64,000 nt of DNA from Pachypanchax playfairii (GCA_006937955.1 SSNP01000041.1:889264-953263), one strand, 5' to 3'. Positions 26,021-39,760 are shown, counted from the first letter of the stretch. Notes: generated by a model not told the origin, from the sequence alone. Program-made: numbers and translations.

Positions 26021-26640
26021 ACTACTACTACTACTACTACTACTGTCATTTAGCAGACGCTTTTATCCAAAGCGACTTACATTGAGAGAACATACAAGCA
26101 AGAAATCAAAGAGAAGGAAACAATATAAGGAGGCGGACTGTTTAGAGTTCAGTTTAATTCCGACGCTGATACATCAAGTGTATCAGAAATTATTATTATT
26201 TTTTTTTTAAGAGATAAACTCCCAAATCGCTATCATAAATCATAAATCAATTCCACATTAAGACTGAAAGTGTTCTTTAAAGAGGTGAGTCTTAAGTCTG
26301 CTCTTAAAAGTAGCTGCAGACTCTGAGGATCGGACCGAGTTTGGTAGGTCATTCCACCATCGGGGGACAACAGAGGAGAAGAGTTTGGAACATGATCTCA
26401 TGCCACGTTGTGGTGGAAGCGCTAGGCGTCTTTCAGCGGCTGAGCGTAGCTGACGCGTGGGAATGTAGGTTTGGATGAAGGAGTGAAGGTAAGTAGGAGC
26501 TGTGTGTGTTAGAGTCTGGTAAGCCAGAAGCAGAGCTTTGTATTTGATGCGTGCTGCAACTGGAAGCCAGTGCAGGGAAATGAGCAGCGGAGTGACATGA
26601 GCCCTCTTGGGCTGGTTGAAGACCAGACGTGCTGCTGCTA
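26021..26640 (-). mobile_element. 5'-truncated L2-like LINE, copy c
   Basis: Minus-strand insertion inside the hAT element. It carries the end of the ORF2 coding region (the AARLVFNQPKRAHVTPLLIS segment onward), the 3' UTR and an (AGT)n tail. It is nearly identical to copy b over their shared coding part. A 7-bp duplication ATAACTA (26018-26024 and 26640-26646) may be the target site. The copy supplies the sequence hidden by the gap in copy b. Confidence 0.88.
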
Positions 26641-26828
26641 TAACTATATTTGTAAGATTTAAATGTGCCGTTGCTCACAAGTCAAATGTGAAATAATCAG
26701 CAGCTTGTTTTGATTTAGACATTTATTTCCTATAATAAGTTCAACAGGGCAGATGTACTTAAGGAACATGAGACTTCAGTTTCACATAAATAAAGGTAAA
26801 TATTGCAAACTACACAAAAGATAGCAGC

Positions 26829-27110
26829 TACGTCGCTATGTCTCTTAGCTTTTTTGTCATATGGTAAGCGCTGGAGAAAGCCGACTCAACTGACTGTTGC
26901 TGCGTCGCAGGGATTCTCCTGGTTGTTTTCGATGACAAATTAGCGCTTTCAGTCAAAGATTGAGCATGTGCTAGTGGGTGGCACTGCTTCAGGTGATAAA
27001 AAAGGTTTGTTGTATTTCCAGACTTTGTAAGAACATGCTTTCAGCACAATTTACAGTGTGCGCTACTCTGTTTTTTGTCAGACTTCAAACCGTCATCTGA
27101 GTTCCCAAGC
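26829..27110 (-). pseudogene. hAT transposase N-terminal BED zinc finger, broken
   Basis: Minus-strand translation gives SSAHCKLC, a stop (TGA), KHVLTKSGNTTNLF, then after a one-base frameshift YHLKQCHP. C-x2-C ... H-x4-H spacing with the TTNL.HL core is the BED finger of Ac-like and ZBED-type hAT transposases. Beyond it SLTESANLSSKTTRR, then QQSVESAFSSAYHMTKKLRD, before a stop. The catalytic and dimerisation domains are absent, so it is a dead remnant. Confidence 0.8.
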
Positions 27111-28537
27111 TCTCGGTTGATTTTTTTTCTAGTCGCAATAGTTTAATTTTTCTATTGAGAAAAAGTTATTTCGCGATACATATCGTTATCGTTCTATCGC
27201 CCAGCTCTACCCACATACTTACATAAAATAGCTGTTGCATCAAAGTACAGAAATATGTTGAGTATATGAAGAAGTATGATTGAGCCCCTGGCTGAACTGA
27301 ACTTATTTATTAAAACAGGAAGAGCCTTTCTGTTACAAACTCCTCCTCGGGCTGTTTACACAAAAAATAATTTGCTGTTTTATAGCTCTGCTTGGACACT
27401 TCAAAGCTAATGTGACTACTGGCACATTCAGGATAAACAATTAACTCAACACTCTAATTTTCACAGTGACCTCTCTCTATCAGCTCTAGATTCTGTTCCA
27501 TTAGATTTCAGTGTCTTTAAAATGTGTTTTTAATGAACCAAAATGAGTGTCTATGTCCTCATAAATGGTCCAATTTAATAAACAAAAAAGCTGTGTTTGC
27601 TCTTTCAGAACATTAGAATGCTTAAAGATTTCTTCACATACTCATTGAGAACATAAAGCATTTAATATGCTAAGAGGAAGATAAAGGAAATGAAACCAGT
27701 TAAAATGGAGATGCATTTAAAGAGTTATTAAGAGGCAATTCGATCATCTACATTATACACGTGAAGCTTTTAGATGTGTGAGGCCTGTAGCTTTAATAAT
27801 GTAAAAGGTGGGAATGCATCCCTTCTCATTGTAGCTTTAACATCTAAATCACTGTGTGAAAAGCAGCTGATCTAATCTGGTCTGCAGAGGAGCAGCTGTG
27901 TTTGTCTGAGGGAGCTGAGGGGCCGCTGGTTGCCAGGAGCTGGACCGATGGACGGATGGACGTCTGATAGGAGCAACTCATGCATAAAAATACTATACAC
28001 TTTACAATTAATTGATTCGTCATTTCATATGTAATATATAGAGATAAAGGTGCTTTTATTTCGTCCAGGTGATTCCATTTAACAAAATCCTCTTTCAAAT
28101 GTCAGGAGCTCAATCAACACCTGGAGAGGAGCAGCCCGTCTTACATCTGAGTCCCATGTTGCTGGTCTCAGTAATCTGTGTGGCCTGCTGACTTTCCAAC
28201 ATGCCCCCTTCAATTCCATCTGTAGCCTGAGCTACATAATAATTAGGAAATCAACATTTACTACCACAGCTGGAAAAGACAATTTGGGTAACATTATTTT
28301 GCTGATAAAGAAGCTTTAAAACCTTTTAATATGCTATTCTAGATTAAACCAAACAATAGGCAAAGCTAGATGTTTTCAGAACTTAATCTCTAATCCTGCA
28401 CTGTAAAACGGCTAAATTAAAATTACTGCAAGATCAATAGATCTATTGCTGTTAGAATGCTCTCATGTCCCATGTAAATGGACAGAATACTATCATTTGG
28501 AGATTTTGGTGTTTGATAATAGCGGGACATCCAAATT

Positions 28538-28905
28538 TAATATCCCTCAGTAGTGAACCCTTTCTGAGCCACAACTGATAATGTCTTCACTAGGTTGGCA
28601 GGTCTACTGAGAGATTTTGGACCATTCTTTCGTTGCAGATTGTTGGTTTAAATTGCAGGTTTCAGAACACGGACATTTACTTTGAGCACCTGCCACAGAT
28701 TCTCAATAGCATGGAGGTCTGGGATCTGTCCGGGACACTCCAGGATCCTTGAGGAACTGTTGATGTATGATTTGGGTCATTGTCTTGTTGGAAGATCCAG
28801 CAACTTACTGGCAACTTGGCAAGGTTCCCACCCTCCTTACACAGTAAATTGGTGGAGACAGGTGATCCACGAGAGTGAATCAGGTAAGCAGAAGTAAGAG
28901 TAACT
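28538..28905 (-). pseudogene. Decayed Tc1-family transposase, C-terminal half
   Basis: On the minus strand pieces in different frames read CWIFQQDNDPNHTS (second catalytic aspartate region) and RILECPGQIPDLHAIENLW (third catalytic residue, E of IENLW). These match the FQHDNDPKHTA and LEWPSQSPDLNPIENLW segments of Tc1 transposases. Frameshifts separate them. No terminal repeats were found, so the copy is old. Confidence 0.8.
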
Positions 28906-29905
28906 AGCAGCATGACAGAACCAGGTATCTAAACTGGGACAGATACAGGACATTTAAATTAAATTATAACACATTTTCACTGTTTTTTGAACACCTTCAA
29001 ACAAAACCACCACCTTTAAACTGGTCACACTAAAGGGAGCAAATAATGTTGCTTTTAGGTCTTCCTGTTAGTTAACCCTTTACTCGAGACAAGTGTAAGA
29101 AATATACAAAACAGGTTCAAAAAAAATAAATCAAAACACAGCCAGGCGATGTAACTTTCTCATTTCAGGGTTATGTAACTGAGAATCAGCTCATATCAGC
29201 AGAAGAGCAGCCATACTTCAAGCAGAGGTCACGAGGAGCACAGTTTTTAAAAACGGATCTCTGAGATTCGTATGACTCATCGGTCTGATAGCTTTCACTG
29301 CAGACAGACTGACTATCGTTTGATAAGAAGTAAAAATGGGAGAATGTTATCACTTTTATTTTTTCCTGCTTTTGGATGACATTACATTTTGGAAATGCCT
29401 GTCCGTGTAACACGGGGCTCAATCAGCTGACTGCTAAGACTCTATGGATCATTAAGAAGCTTTAAAATGTGAATGAGTTTCTTCTTAGAATAAAAGAACA
29501 AAAGTTTTTTCACATGTAAATTCAAATCAAAAAGCGATAGATTCAGTATCTATACTAATCTATATCTATATTTTTATATATGATGCACAGTTAAATCTAT
29601 TTTGTCTAAATTTTAAAATCCATAACCAACATCTACCGATCTCGCAAAGATAGAGAAGGTGCATGCTTTAATGTGAAAGTGGCAAAAAAAAAAAAAAAAA
29701 AAACTGTCAAAGTTAAATCTATCTGCGACAATAACTTCTCTAAGGTGCACGTTTAGTACAAAACAGTCTGTTTAGAAGAACTGAATCCAAGTGTGGTCTG
29801 CATTTCAAAAGGTGCAGAGATGACCTTCATACCTGCAGGGGGATGACATGTGATCTGAATGTGATTTGGTTTTTCTACAGAGTCAACATCATTGATTAAA
29901 TAAAA

Positions 29906-29946
29906 AGAGGAGAGGAGAGGAGAGGAGAGGAGAGGAGAGGAGAGGA
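29906..29946. repeat. (GGAGA)n microsatellite
   Basis: About eight tandem AGGAG units in a broader purine-rich stretch (29900-30130). Confidence 0.95.
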
Positions 29947-32394
29947 CAAAGTGATTAAATAGACATGTTTAATCTGTAAGAAGATAAAGCAAAAGAAAAA
30001 AGGAACATGTAGACAAGAAATATAAGAAGCACAGACAAATAAAAAAAAACAACAACCCAGAAGGTAAAAAGATAAGAAAGGTAATAAAGGAATTAAAGAG
30101 GAAATAAGAAGGAAAGAAGACAAGAGGCAGTGGAAAGAGACTCTGTGAAAGAGTTAAACCTAAAGAATGAATAAAAATAAATGAAACAGTCATTTAAAAA
30201 GAATCTAAAAATTGTAAATCTTCATAAGAAAAAAAATCCTCTAGAAAACTAATAAAAACTGAAGATGTTAAAGCTCAGGTTGGTTTCAAAATTCGCTCTG
30301 TGAGACGTGAGTTTAGTGTCAGTAGGATCTTTCAAGATGCTGCCTCGTCTCCGTGTGCGTCACGTTGTCGGAGCAGCCTCGAGACCAACTGAGTGGCTTT
30401 TACGTAAGACTTGTATCAAGTAATTGCGCTTCACAGCGGAGAGGGTTCACAGTGTGCTTATAGAGCTCTGTCAAACCAATCTCTTGAAAAGACTGAGTAA
30501 ACAAACTGATTGATCCATTCCAACAAAGCTATTACATCTGAACAAGGTCAAAATACAAGAAAAATATGATTCCATGGAAAAAAAAAATCTAAAAGATCTA
30601 ACAAGAGGATATATATAAGAAAATAGTCTGATTAAAAGAGAACAATTTTAAAGTTTAAAGTGTTTTCTGGGTAACTGGACCCCCTGTAAAATAAATGGAA
30701 GAGAAGAAAAACAAATGGAGATGTTTACGTCCCTGCTGCATCGATACCTGTTGGACTTCTCTTTCTCATCTTCCAAGTTAAAAACACACAAACTGTTTGG
30801 AGTTCAAACATGTGACCTGTTTTAAGATGACAACAATCCACTTATTGCTGCTTGAACAAGCCTTTAGCTCCTCCAGCTGGTCAGAAATAGTCTCCATTTC
30901 CCCAAACTGAGGTCTTTCAAACAGCTAACTACAGCACATCCCTTCAGCTGATTGCAGTTATTCTTGCGAGGAATTTTTTGCAGTGTGACAAGTTTTTGAT
31001 CTATGATGAGCACGAGAATGAAGTTTAAGTTTCTGTTAAGTTGCATTTACTGAGGAAATAAATACCTAAAAAACTGTCTTTATTTATTTCCATATAGAAA
31101 CACAGACCTGGTTAAAATGAAGGGACAAATACATAAACTACTTTTAGTTTGTTTCATTAAAAACAGGGGAAACATGTTATTACACTGCAATGGAATGACA
31201 ATCCACTTAAAGGTTTATTGAAGCTCAGCGAAAAAAAAAAAACAGAAGTTCTTTATAAAATAGTTAGCCAAAAACTGTGCACCAATTTTTCATAATTATG
31301 CCAAATTTATGTCACACATTGTAAATCTCATTATTTTATGCAAAGACGACAGCAAATGTTTTAGCCAGTGGAAAAAGAAATAAAATCACTGGAGTCTTTT
31401 GAAGCCTACTGGCAATAGATCTAATGAGTTATTGAGATTCATGGTTTCCCAGCTGCACACCTGCCCAAATGCAAATGATCAAGGTCTTCCCACATATTTT
31501 GATTTCTATCCTTGTTAAAAAGTTATATTGAATTTCTTTTCCTTTTTGTAATTTAACCCGAACCTCGCTCTGACCCAACCTAACCTCAATTTATAGCTCT
31601 AACCCAAACCTCTAAGCTAAAACTTACATTCCACTCTTTTAGAACTGGCCTTTTATCCTGACAAGGTCAATGACTGTACCAAAAAAAGGTCCTAAATAGT
31701 TGACAAAACAAACACACAAGCTGTGGCACATTCAGAAACATGACAGAAAGTGACGGCTCGACTAAACAGGAAACAGAGATTCTCTATTATCTGGAAACCC
31801 TGGAGAATACGACCACATAACAGAAGCACCACAGCATGGGACTCAAATAAATGAAAAGCTCCAGTCGTGCCATTAAAACCCATTTTCTCTTGGTTCTCCA
31901 TTGTGAGTTGAAGAATTGTTATTCAAGGCTATAAACTGTCAAAAACAGAAAATTCACTTCTCAGTCTTAAAAATGTTCTTTAAATGACCTCTAAATGAAA
32001 AAGCTGACATGACAGAGACCCTGAGCCAGGCATTGTTTATTGTAGCGAGAATATCTCAGCCTTTAAATAATTCATCCTTGAATCCATTCCAGTTCTAAAA
32101 GTTAAAAAACCTCAGATTTCTCCTTCTAATTCAATTCAATACACACACACACAAAAAAAAAAAAAAATGGATGAAAATGTCAAAACTTTCTCATATGTGA
32201 ACGAGGACTAAACACTTCAAGAACACCATTGGGCTCCCAGTTTCCTTTGACAGAATGTGACAGGGTCCTGATGGATCTGAGCATAGAAAACATTTTTTAC
32301 AAAAAGGTAGCTTATTATTGTGGTGGTTGTGTATTCTTGCACACCAGCTTTGCTGCACCTGCTTGGATTATTCATCAAGAAGAAGAAACAAAAG

Positions 32395-32840
32395 TGACCC
32401 ACCCCCGTGAAAAGAGTCCACACATTCAGGTTTCTAGGTGTCAAGATCTCAGATGATCTATCCTGGACAAACAACATCTCAATCATCATTAAGAAGGCCA
32501 ATTAGTGACTGAACTTCTTGAGGGTGTTCAGGAAGAACAACCTGAACAGTGAGCTGCTGCTGACCTTCTACCGTTCATCGGTTGAGAGCCTGTTGGTGGA
32601 CAACATCTCCACTATGGGCTACACTGAGTCAGACAAAGAGACGTTACAAAGAACAGTCAAAACAGCACAAAGGATTATTGGCTGCCCTTCCTCCTCCCTG
32701 AAGGACATCTATACCACCTGATGTCTCAGCAGAGCTCAGAACATAATTAAGGACAGTTCAAACCCTGGATTTCAGCAGTTTGATCTGTTGCCCTCTGGTA
32801 GGTGCTACAGATGCTTTCTGGTAAAGACAAAAGATTTACA
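32395..32840 (+). mobile_element. Decayed LINE, C-terminal region of ORF2
   Basis: Plus-strand frame gives FRFLGVKISDDLSWTNNISI, then stops (TAG TGA near 32502-32507), LNFLRVFRKNNLNSELLLTF, LQRTVKTAQRIIGCPSSSLK, and after a stop CLSRAQNIIKDSSNPGF and FDLLPSGRCYRC. This order is typical of the region after the catalytic palm in a common fish non-LTR retrotransposon. Both ends are lost. Confidence 0.8.
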
Positions 32841-33160
32841 GTTTCTTCTCGATAGCCGTCGCCACCCTCACCCCCAACTCTTGTATGTGTCATTCCAATT
32901 TAACTGTTTAATATATACATGTGAAATATAAATATACTGCCACTGCTGCTACTTTCCTCTGGTGCAAGATTTGTTACGAGCTATTAATTTTTAAATTTCA
33001 CTTTGTGTTTAATGCTGGGAATTTTACCCTTTCGTACTTTTATTACATAATGTTTTCTTTTTTTACACCTTATTTTCTAAACTACTTAACATGTTTGTGC
33101 TGAGAAAGCGATGCTCCCCAACCTTGTTGTCAACGGTGCAATGACACTAAATGGCAAACA

Positions 33161-33440
33161 GGGTGGCAGTTAGAGAGATAGAGCAGGGCTTCTGGTAACC
33201 AGAGGGTCACCGGTTTAAATCCCTACTTTGTCTGAAAAAGATTGTCTCCTTGAGCGAGGCACTTCACCTGTCCACCCGCCCTGCCTGTTTGGTGTTGGTC
33301 AGGGGGCCCGGTGGTACCTGGCAGCCTCACCTGTCTGTCCCAGCTGTGGCTTCAATGTGTGTGTAGTTTATCACCATTAAATGTATGAGTGTGTGTCAAT
33401 AGGTGAATGACAATCTAGTGTGAAGTGCTTTTCAGGGAGT
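33161..33440 (+). repeat. tRNA-derived SINE, copy B
   Basis: Same family as copy A in the opposite orientation. The B box GGTTTAAATCC is at 33212-33222, after a weaker A-box region near 33164-33184. Shared body blocks include 'gcctgtttggtg', 'ggcagcctcacct' and 'gtgaatgac'. It is more diverged than copy A. Confidence 0.7.
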
Positions 33441-34436
33441 CTGACTTTAAAAACACAAGTCCACGCCATGTACTATTTTGAACCAGGACTGGCCAATCTG
33501 ACCCCATGTCCTTGCTCCAACCCTGTTTTGTGTTTGCATTGTGCTAGCATGGTGCATCCTTCTGGTGCATAGCTGCAACCTGATGGGGTTCGACCAAGCT
33601 CGGAACGTGGTGTGTTCTTTAGCATACATTGTCGGACTGACATGGAAATGAGCTACAGATCTATAAAGTGTAGTGAAGATGGAAATGAGCATCAGGGGAC
33701 TGTGCAAAATTACAGGGAAACATTTTACGAATATGAAAAGTGCACCAGCTTAATGATTGAATACTTTTCCCCCCAAATTCGTGGAGATGAAACCTCTTTC
33801 TAAAATGTAATTTTGATCATACAGACCTTTAGGGTCACCTTTCCTTGTGAAGGAGGCCTAAAAGCTAGAACAAGCTAAAAAAAAAAACCAGTGAGGCCAA
33901 TTTATGTTTTTTTTTCATTTTGGGAAAAAAAAAAAGTAGCCCAAAAAGGTGACGCTAAAGACCAAGAGACAAAGAAAGTATCTGAATCAAAGCACGAGAA
34001 GGGTAGAAAAAAACCCAACAAGGGAGAATGTTTTGAGTAACCTGATGCATAAGGAGTTTACTGTTATTGATATTTAATGACTCAATGGGAACAAATGCAT
34101 CAAATTACTAGTTTACATTACAGGTTTCAGCTGTTTCCGAAAACAAGTTAAGCTTAACAAATAGGCGTTGAGTTTAACTTCATTACATGCTTTATCTGTA
34201 ATGTTTCTGTATTTAAAACATCTGTTAGTTAGCTTGACTGGGGAAAAACAAGAAGCGTGACATCGCTGGCAAGACAGGTCAGTGATCCAAAACAAATCCA
34301 GTTCAGTACACAGTGATCTAAGACAGCCGTTCCAATACAGAAAGATCCAATCCGAAATCCAGTAATCAATATCCAAACAAATAGGCAATAGTCAAAATCG
34401 CCATGAGCATAAACTGTGGCTTACTTGGAGGACTTA

Positions 34437-34915
34437 TGGTACGTACACACCGGCCTAAGCGTCAGCGTCAGGAGCAGCAAGATTAAAAGTAACGTCTATG
34501 GTTGAGTCCATCAGAGGACCGTTAGAGTCTCTGCGGTGCTTTGTGAGCGTTATCAGCATCAATTTTTCAAACTTTTCCTGCTTTTCAATGCAGAAGTTTA
34601 GCTAGCTGAACTTTTGACGGTCTTGATGCTCTTGAAGCGACGCGTCAACCAATCAGAGCGTCTCATTGTAGTGATGTCACTGCACGTAACTTGAATGAAG
34701 TGTGAGTAGGAAAAACATAACCCCATCCATATGTAGCTCCTGGAGCAAATGGTTAAACTCCCCAAACTCAGAACGCATCTGAAGAATGGTGTGTATTCAC
34801 AAACGGCCTACGCGCTCTTTTTTACTCAGAAGTGGCAGGTGTTGCAAGCTTCAATGTACAAGCGTCAAACTAGATGCGCTGTGACACTTCCAAAGTGTGC
34901 AATGTGAAGGTACCA
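34437..34915. mobile_element. PIF/Harbinger-like MITE, 479 bp
   Basis: Inverted ends beginning TGGTAC (left TGGTACGTACACACC; right complement TGGTACCTTCACATT) flanked by TTA on both sides (34434-34436 and 34916-34918), the 3-bp duplication usual for Harbinger elements. No transposase frame. The interior is CpG-richer than the surrounding intron. Confidence 0.7.
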
Positions 34916-36841
34916 TTACGAATGGGGATCAGACTGGGAGCATCGTGGTTGACTGGGTCAGAATCCAAAAATCCACAATCCAAGAGATCCTCAAAGCCAA
35001 GGGGGAGGGCAAAGAAGTAGGTAGCTGGGTTGGTGCAATGCAACGACAAGACAGAGGCTAGCAAAGATAAAGTGACAATCTGGCATCTCGAGCTTCTCTC
35101 TACAGAGACAGGTGAGTCATCAGACATGGAGAGCGCAGGTGAGCATTAACAACTTGACTGATTGGCTTGGTAGGAAAGTGATCTTTAAATATTTTTTCTC
35201 AAAATATATTAAAAAAAACGTGTTTAAGTTTTAATTTTCTTTTTGGGTTCTTCTATTTTTCAGAAAAAAATGCATGTGTTAAAAGCATCTAATCTTTCAA
35301 CACACAATTCCCAAATCTTGAAGCTAATTAACATTTATCTAATGCTGCGCTCAAACTTTTTAGCTTACCTGTTCTGTTGTAAATAGATAAGCAAGCTCAA
35401 AGCTCCTCAGTGGGTATTAAGTAGATTGATTTTTCAGCAAAAAGCAATGACCACTGTGACCACTTACAAGTGCCTGCTCATGCTGTAAAGATCAATGCAG
35501 TTCTGCAGTGCAATAGCCAGGTCATAATTAAATAGCAATAAAATACCGAATAGCAGGAATGTTGAGTTTCCCGTTAGCATGCTTGTTTATTGTTGTTTTT
35601 TTTTTTTATGTGAAGGATGGAGAAATAATGATGCAAAGCAATTAATGGATAAGAAAGATAATTTCCTAATCTCTTCTCTTTGCTCTCATCAGCTTGCCTT
35701 GCTTTGTGTCCTTTACTAATGTAGCCCTCCATAAGATATTCCCATTTGGGACTTTGGTTTCATTTCCCTACACTCCACCCAGTTAAAGCCACCGTAAGCT
35801 CATTACTGTTCATATTCATGGTAACATGAGCAAATCGGGCCATTCCCACAAGTCTTATATTAAAATATTTGCTCATATTACCCTTGCAGACATATTTATC
35901 AGAGCATGAACAACAGAAAGTTACATTATTGAAAAGCAGATTTCCAGAAATGACAAAGCCTCTGGCATGTTCTGATTCCATTAAGTCCCGTTTGAGAGCT
36001 AAGCACTGAACTCGTCTTACATCAGTGAACAGTCATAATTGGATTCAAAACCAGCTAAACTTATTAAATGATGTGACCCAAACCTTTGAGCAATTATATA
36101 TCTATCCTGGTGTTGAGTATTGGTCCGATTAGGATTTTCTCATGGATTTAATCAGACGCAGAGCAGCAGTGAAGCCTCATAAAAACACTCCAATATCTTG
36201 AATTATTAATGAGTCAGTGGGAGAATGGGGACTGTGATGAAGGCCAACACTAAAACCCATTTTGACATCCATCAGGTGAGGCTTTGTGCTTGTGTGTTCA
36301 TACTTTTTAAAAGCAGTGATAATAATGCTGTAAAATCTATTAATTAAGAGAGTACAGCAGCAACATAAAAGCAGCTTTCTTTTAATGATCACACATTGTG
36401 CTTTTCAATTACCTCGAAACAGTTGGTTAAAAACAAATCCAACTGCGCGGCAGACAAAAAAAGAAAAATGATTGCTTTGAAACACAAATATTAGAAAGCA
36501 ATTGCTTTCAAACAGATAATAAAATATATAAGCCAAATAAATTTAGCCATTTTTTGTTGATTGACTTGGCTCTAATAGTACAGTCTCTACTTTAAATTAC
36601 TCAAAAATGTATCCGCTTTCATTACTTTTAAATGAATCTATATCTATTTTTAAACACTTTTTATTTTATAAGGAGGCTGTGCCCTTTTACAACGATCTCC
36701 TGCCTGTTAAAGAAACTGCAACGTGTTAAGAAATAGAAATTTTTTATCCGCTTGTCTGATATCACTCTTTCTATAAAGGCAGATTCCAGCAAAATTAGTG
36801 GCACTGGTGATTAAACTTAATCAGCGTGTAATTTAAAATGT

Positions 36842-37015
36842 TTAAAGATGAAGATGTTTTAGATTTTCATCTGTTCCAACACACCTGTTTCCAACAATGG
36901 GTGAATAACAGGCCTCTGCAGAACAAGTAGCTAAATCATAAAAGCAGGTGTGCTGGAGCAATTAAACAACAACAATTTGCAGGATCGCATCCCTCTGGAT
37001 CAGGACTGAATGACT
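36842..37015. repeat. Decayed copy of the palindromic hAT MITE family
   Basis: Shares 'ttccaacacacctg', 'ctctgcagaa', 'gcaggtgtgctggagca' and 'tgcaggat' with the family seen intact at 57527-57739. Ends are eroded. Confidence 0.6.
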
Positions 37016-38969
37016 AATTCTAAAAACTAGACCAGCTGTTTCCACCATTTTCCACTATTCAAAAGAGAAGCCAAAATATCAGATTTCCAGGCATTTGCAT
37101 GTTGTATTTTTGGAGATACAATTGATGCACGTGGGGCTGAAACTCTAGGTACAAAAAAAAGAAAATGGGTGTTTTTAGTCTGTGGGAGGAAACCAGAAGA
37201 GTATGACATCTAAAAACAAATCCAAAAAATGCTATATTATGTTTTTTGTTTTGTTGCAACAGTTGAAGCTTCTTCCATCACTCAGAATCCAGACATGCCC
37301 TTTCTCTATTTTCATAAGACAACAACAATCACCATCATGAACAGGCTCTCTAAAGAAATCAATGTCTCAATATGGTGTACTATGAAGTGTATTATGAAGA
37401 ATGGCAACATATTGGCCCAGACAATTGACCTGAACTGTTGCCATTATACTGCTCCTTCATCATAACTGCTGCTCAAAACCCTTCATTTTCAACTTCACCT
37501 TCTGTTTGTCTAAGATCTCAGACAACAGGTTTCTTTATCGCTTCCTTGAAACATCAGCTTGATCTTTAAAGAACCCACATGTCAAATAAAGACAATGCAG
37601 GTAATTTTCATTGGAAACATACAGATTAGTCACAGATTTAAATGCAGAATTTTACTTTGAAACTTCAGCATCACTGATTTATTCTAACAAAAAACAAAAA
37701 CAGCTTTAACATATTCAATTTTTGTCCAGTTTAGCTCATCATCATCTTTATGGCTATTAGCATTTGAATATCAACCATAATTTCAAAAAAGGTTAGATAC
37801 TGTGTAAAATCTAAATAAATACAGAATGCAAAGACTTGGAAGTGATGTTGTTGCACCACTAGAATTACATCACATGTAAAGTTTCCTGTTGTCTGAGTGT
37901 TTATCATCAAGTTAAAGATAGAAAGAACACAAGAAGATAATTAAGTTACGCATTCTGTAATTATTGCTGATCTCTGAGGTGAGACAAAAAAGGGAAGCTT
38001 GAAGAGCTGTTCCCATGGTAACAAGTGAGCTTTTATTCTCCCAGTTATAACATGCACAAACACATAAGGTGTCAGTTACATTTCCAAATGGTTTTATAAG
38101 AATAAAAGTGACAAATATCATATTTTGTAAAGGAGAGTAATTTTTGCACATTGATAAAGTCCTTGGATTCAGGTAGTTTAAAGGTTAGTCTGTTTCCATC
38201 ACCAGAGAAATACCACAAACACACTGGGAGAAAGGGCATGAGTGTAGTGTACTTAGCAAAGGGACCAAGAGTGGTGATAACAGGAGTGAACAGAAATATA
38301 GTCAACAGTGACGTTTCCAAGATCCGAGAACTGACAAGGAGCAGGTAGAAGTCAGTAATCAGAAACAGAGTCAGAACACAAGAAAGCAACAAAAATAAGA
38401 ACTATGACTGTGACAAAAAGCCTTACTGAAGCAGCAAAGGCTAAGAATCTGCAATAGGATGCATAACTGGAGGGAGCCTTTATCAGGCTGGGAACAGGTG
38501 AGATGGGAGGGGCTAATACGTCTGGACCAGGTGAGAATGAGCCTGATTGCAGTGTACAGCATCATAAATAAAACAAAACAAAACATGACCTGAATGGAGC
38601 TGATCTGTGAGATTTCTCTTTAGTTACAAAGTATTTTTTAAAAACCTCACAGTGTTGTACAGGAAATTAAGATGAAAACAAATAATAAAATATATAACAG
38701 CATCCACACAATGTAAAATGATAATAAAATAAATAAAGAATTAAGAACAGCCCTATATGAAAACAAATAAAATGACAGAATCCGATGAGATCAATTAAAA
38801 TCAGTATCTCACGGGGTGTATAAAAGTGTGTGTCGTGTAAAAAGGAGGTTTATTTCACTTTTTGGGAGCACAGTCCCTTCTACATACTTTAACACACAGG
38901 ATCAGCTGATCTGCTGACCTGAGAGAACAATATGGTGTATATAAGGCTGTAAAAGCTCAGAGAGGTGGA

Positions 38970-39760
38970 GAGGGAAAAGACCATTAATGGTTTTAAAAGC
39001 AAATAAAAGGATTTACACATAACCAGTGTAGTGAGGTTTAAATTGGTGAAATGTGCTCATATTTTTATGCGCTGGTTCAAAGATGTATAGCAGCATTTTG
39101 CACCTTTTGAAGAGGAGAAAAAGGGCAAGCATTTGCCAGCTGAGTGGAAATGGAGGAATGGGTCTTAAAGTGCTGCCAAGAAACAACTGGCTTTAATTTA
39201 ACGGCTGCCTCAACTGGAAAAAGCTAGATTTGACCAGTGCCCTGATTTTACTGACACATTTCAGATCAGTCTCAATTTTAACCCCAAGGTTTATGACATC
39301 AAACTTAATATTTTGACCCAGGAAGTCAAATCCAGATTAGGGGTCTCAGTAGAGCTACCAAAAACATAGTCTGCATCTTATTTTCATTATATCTAAAAAC
39401 GTGACAGTGGGACATTGTGGTCATCAAGACACTTGAGTAATGGCATTAGAGTATAAGTGTTCCTTTACTTTAGAAGGACATATTTCTCAGTCTCTTGCAA
39501 TGTAATAAAATGCTATGCCATGCTTCATAATAATAAATCCAAATGGGAGCAAATACAAAAAGACAAATAGGGGGCCCAGAACTGAGCCCTTAGGGACCCT
39601 GCACAAGAGAAGAGAAGAAGACACAAGGCCACCCAGGCTGACACAGTTGGCTCTGTCAACTAGGACCTACAACACTCTAGAACTAAATCCAAGTTGCCAA
39701 ACAGGAAAGTAAAATATAAGATCCATTATGTCAAATGCAGCAGTTAAATCTGAGAGCATG
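38970..39760. repeat. Decayed dispersed repeat resembling a teleost LINE 3' UTR
   Basis: Phrases such as 'ttaatggttttaaaagcaaa', 'accagtgtagtgaggt', 'tagcagcattttgcacc' and 'cagaactgagcccttaggga' recur in a long non-coding repeat common in fish genomes. Heavily diverged; class and limits uncertain. Confidence 0.45.

Larger units (their letters stand above)
25868..27209 (-). mobile_element. hAT element, internally deleted, with a nested LINE
   Basis: Terminal inverted repeats TAGAGCTGGGCGATA / TATCGCCCAGCTCTA are bounded by a perfect 8-bp target duplication CCCACATA (25860-25867 and 27210-27217), diagnostic of hAT transposons. The total is 1342 bp, of which about 620 bp is a later LINE insertion (26021-26640). 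The interior keeps only the N-terminal zinc-finger part of a transposase on the minus strand. Confidence 0.9.
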
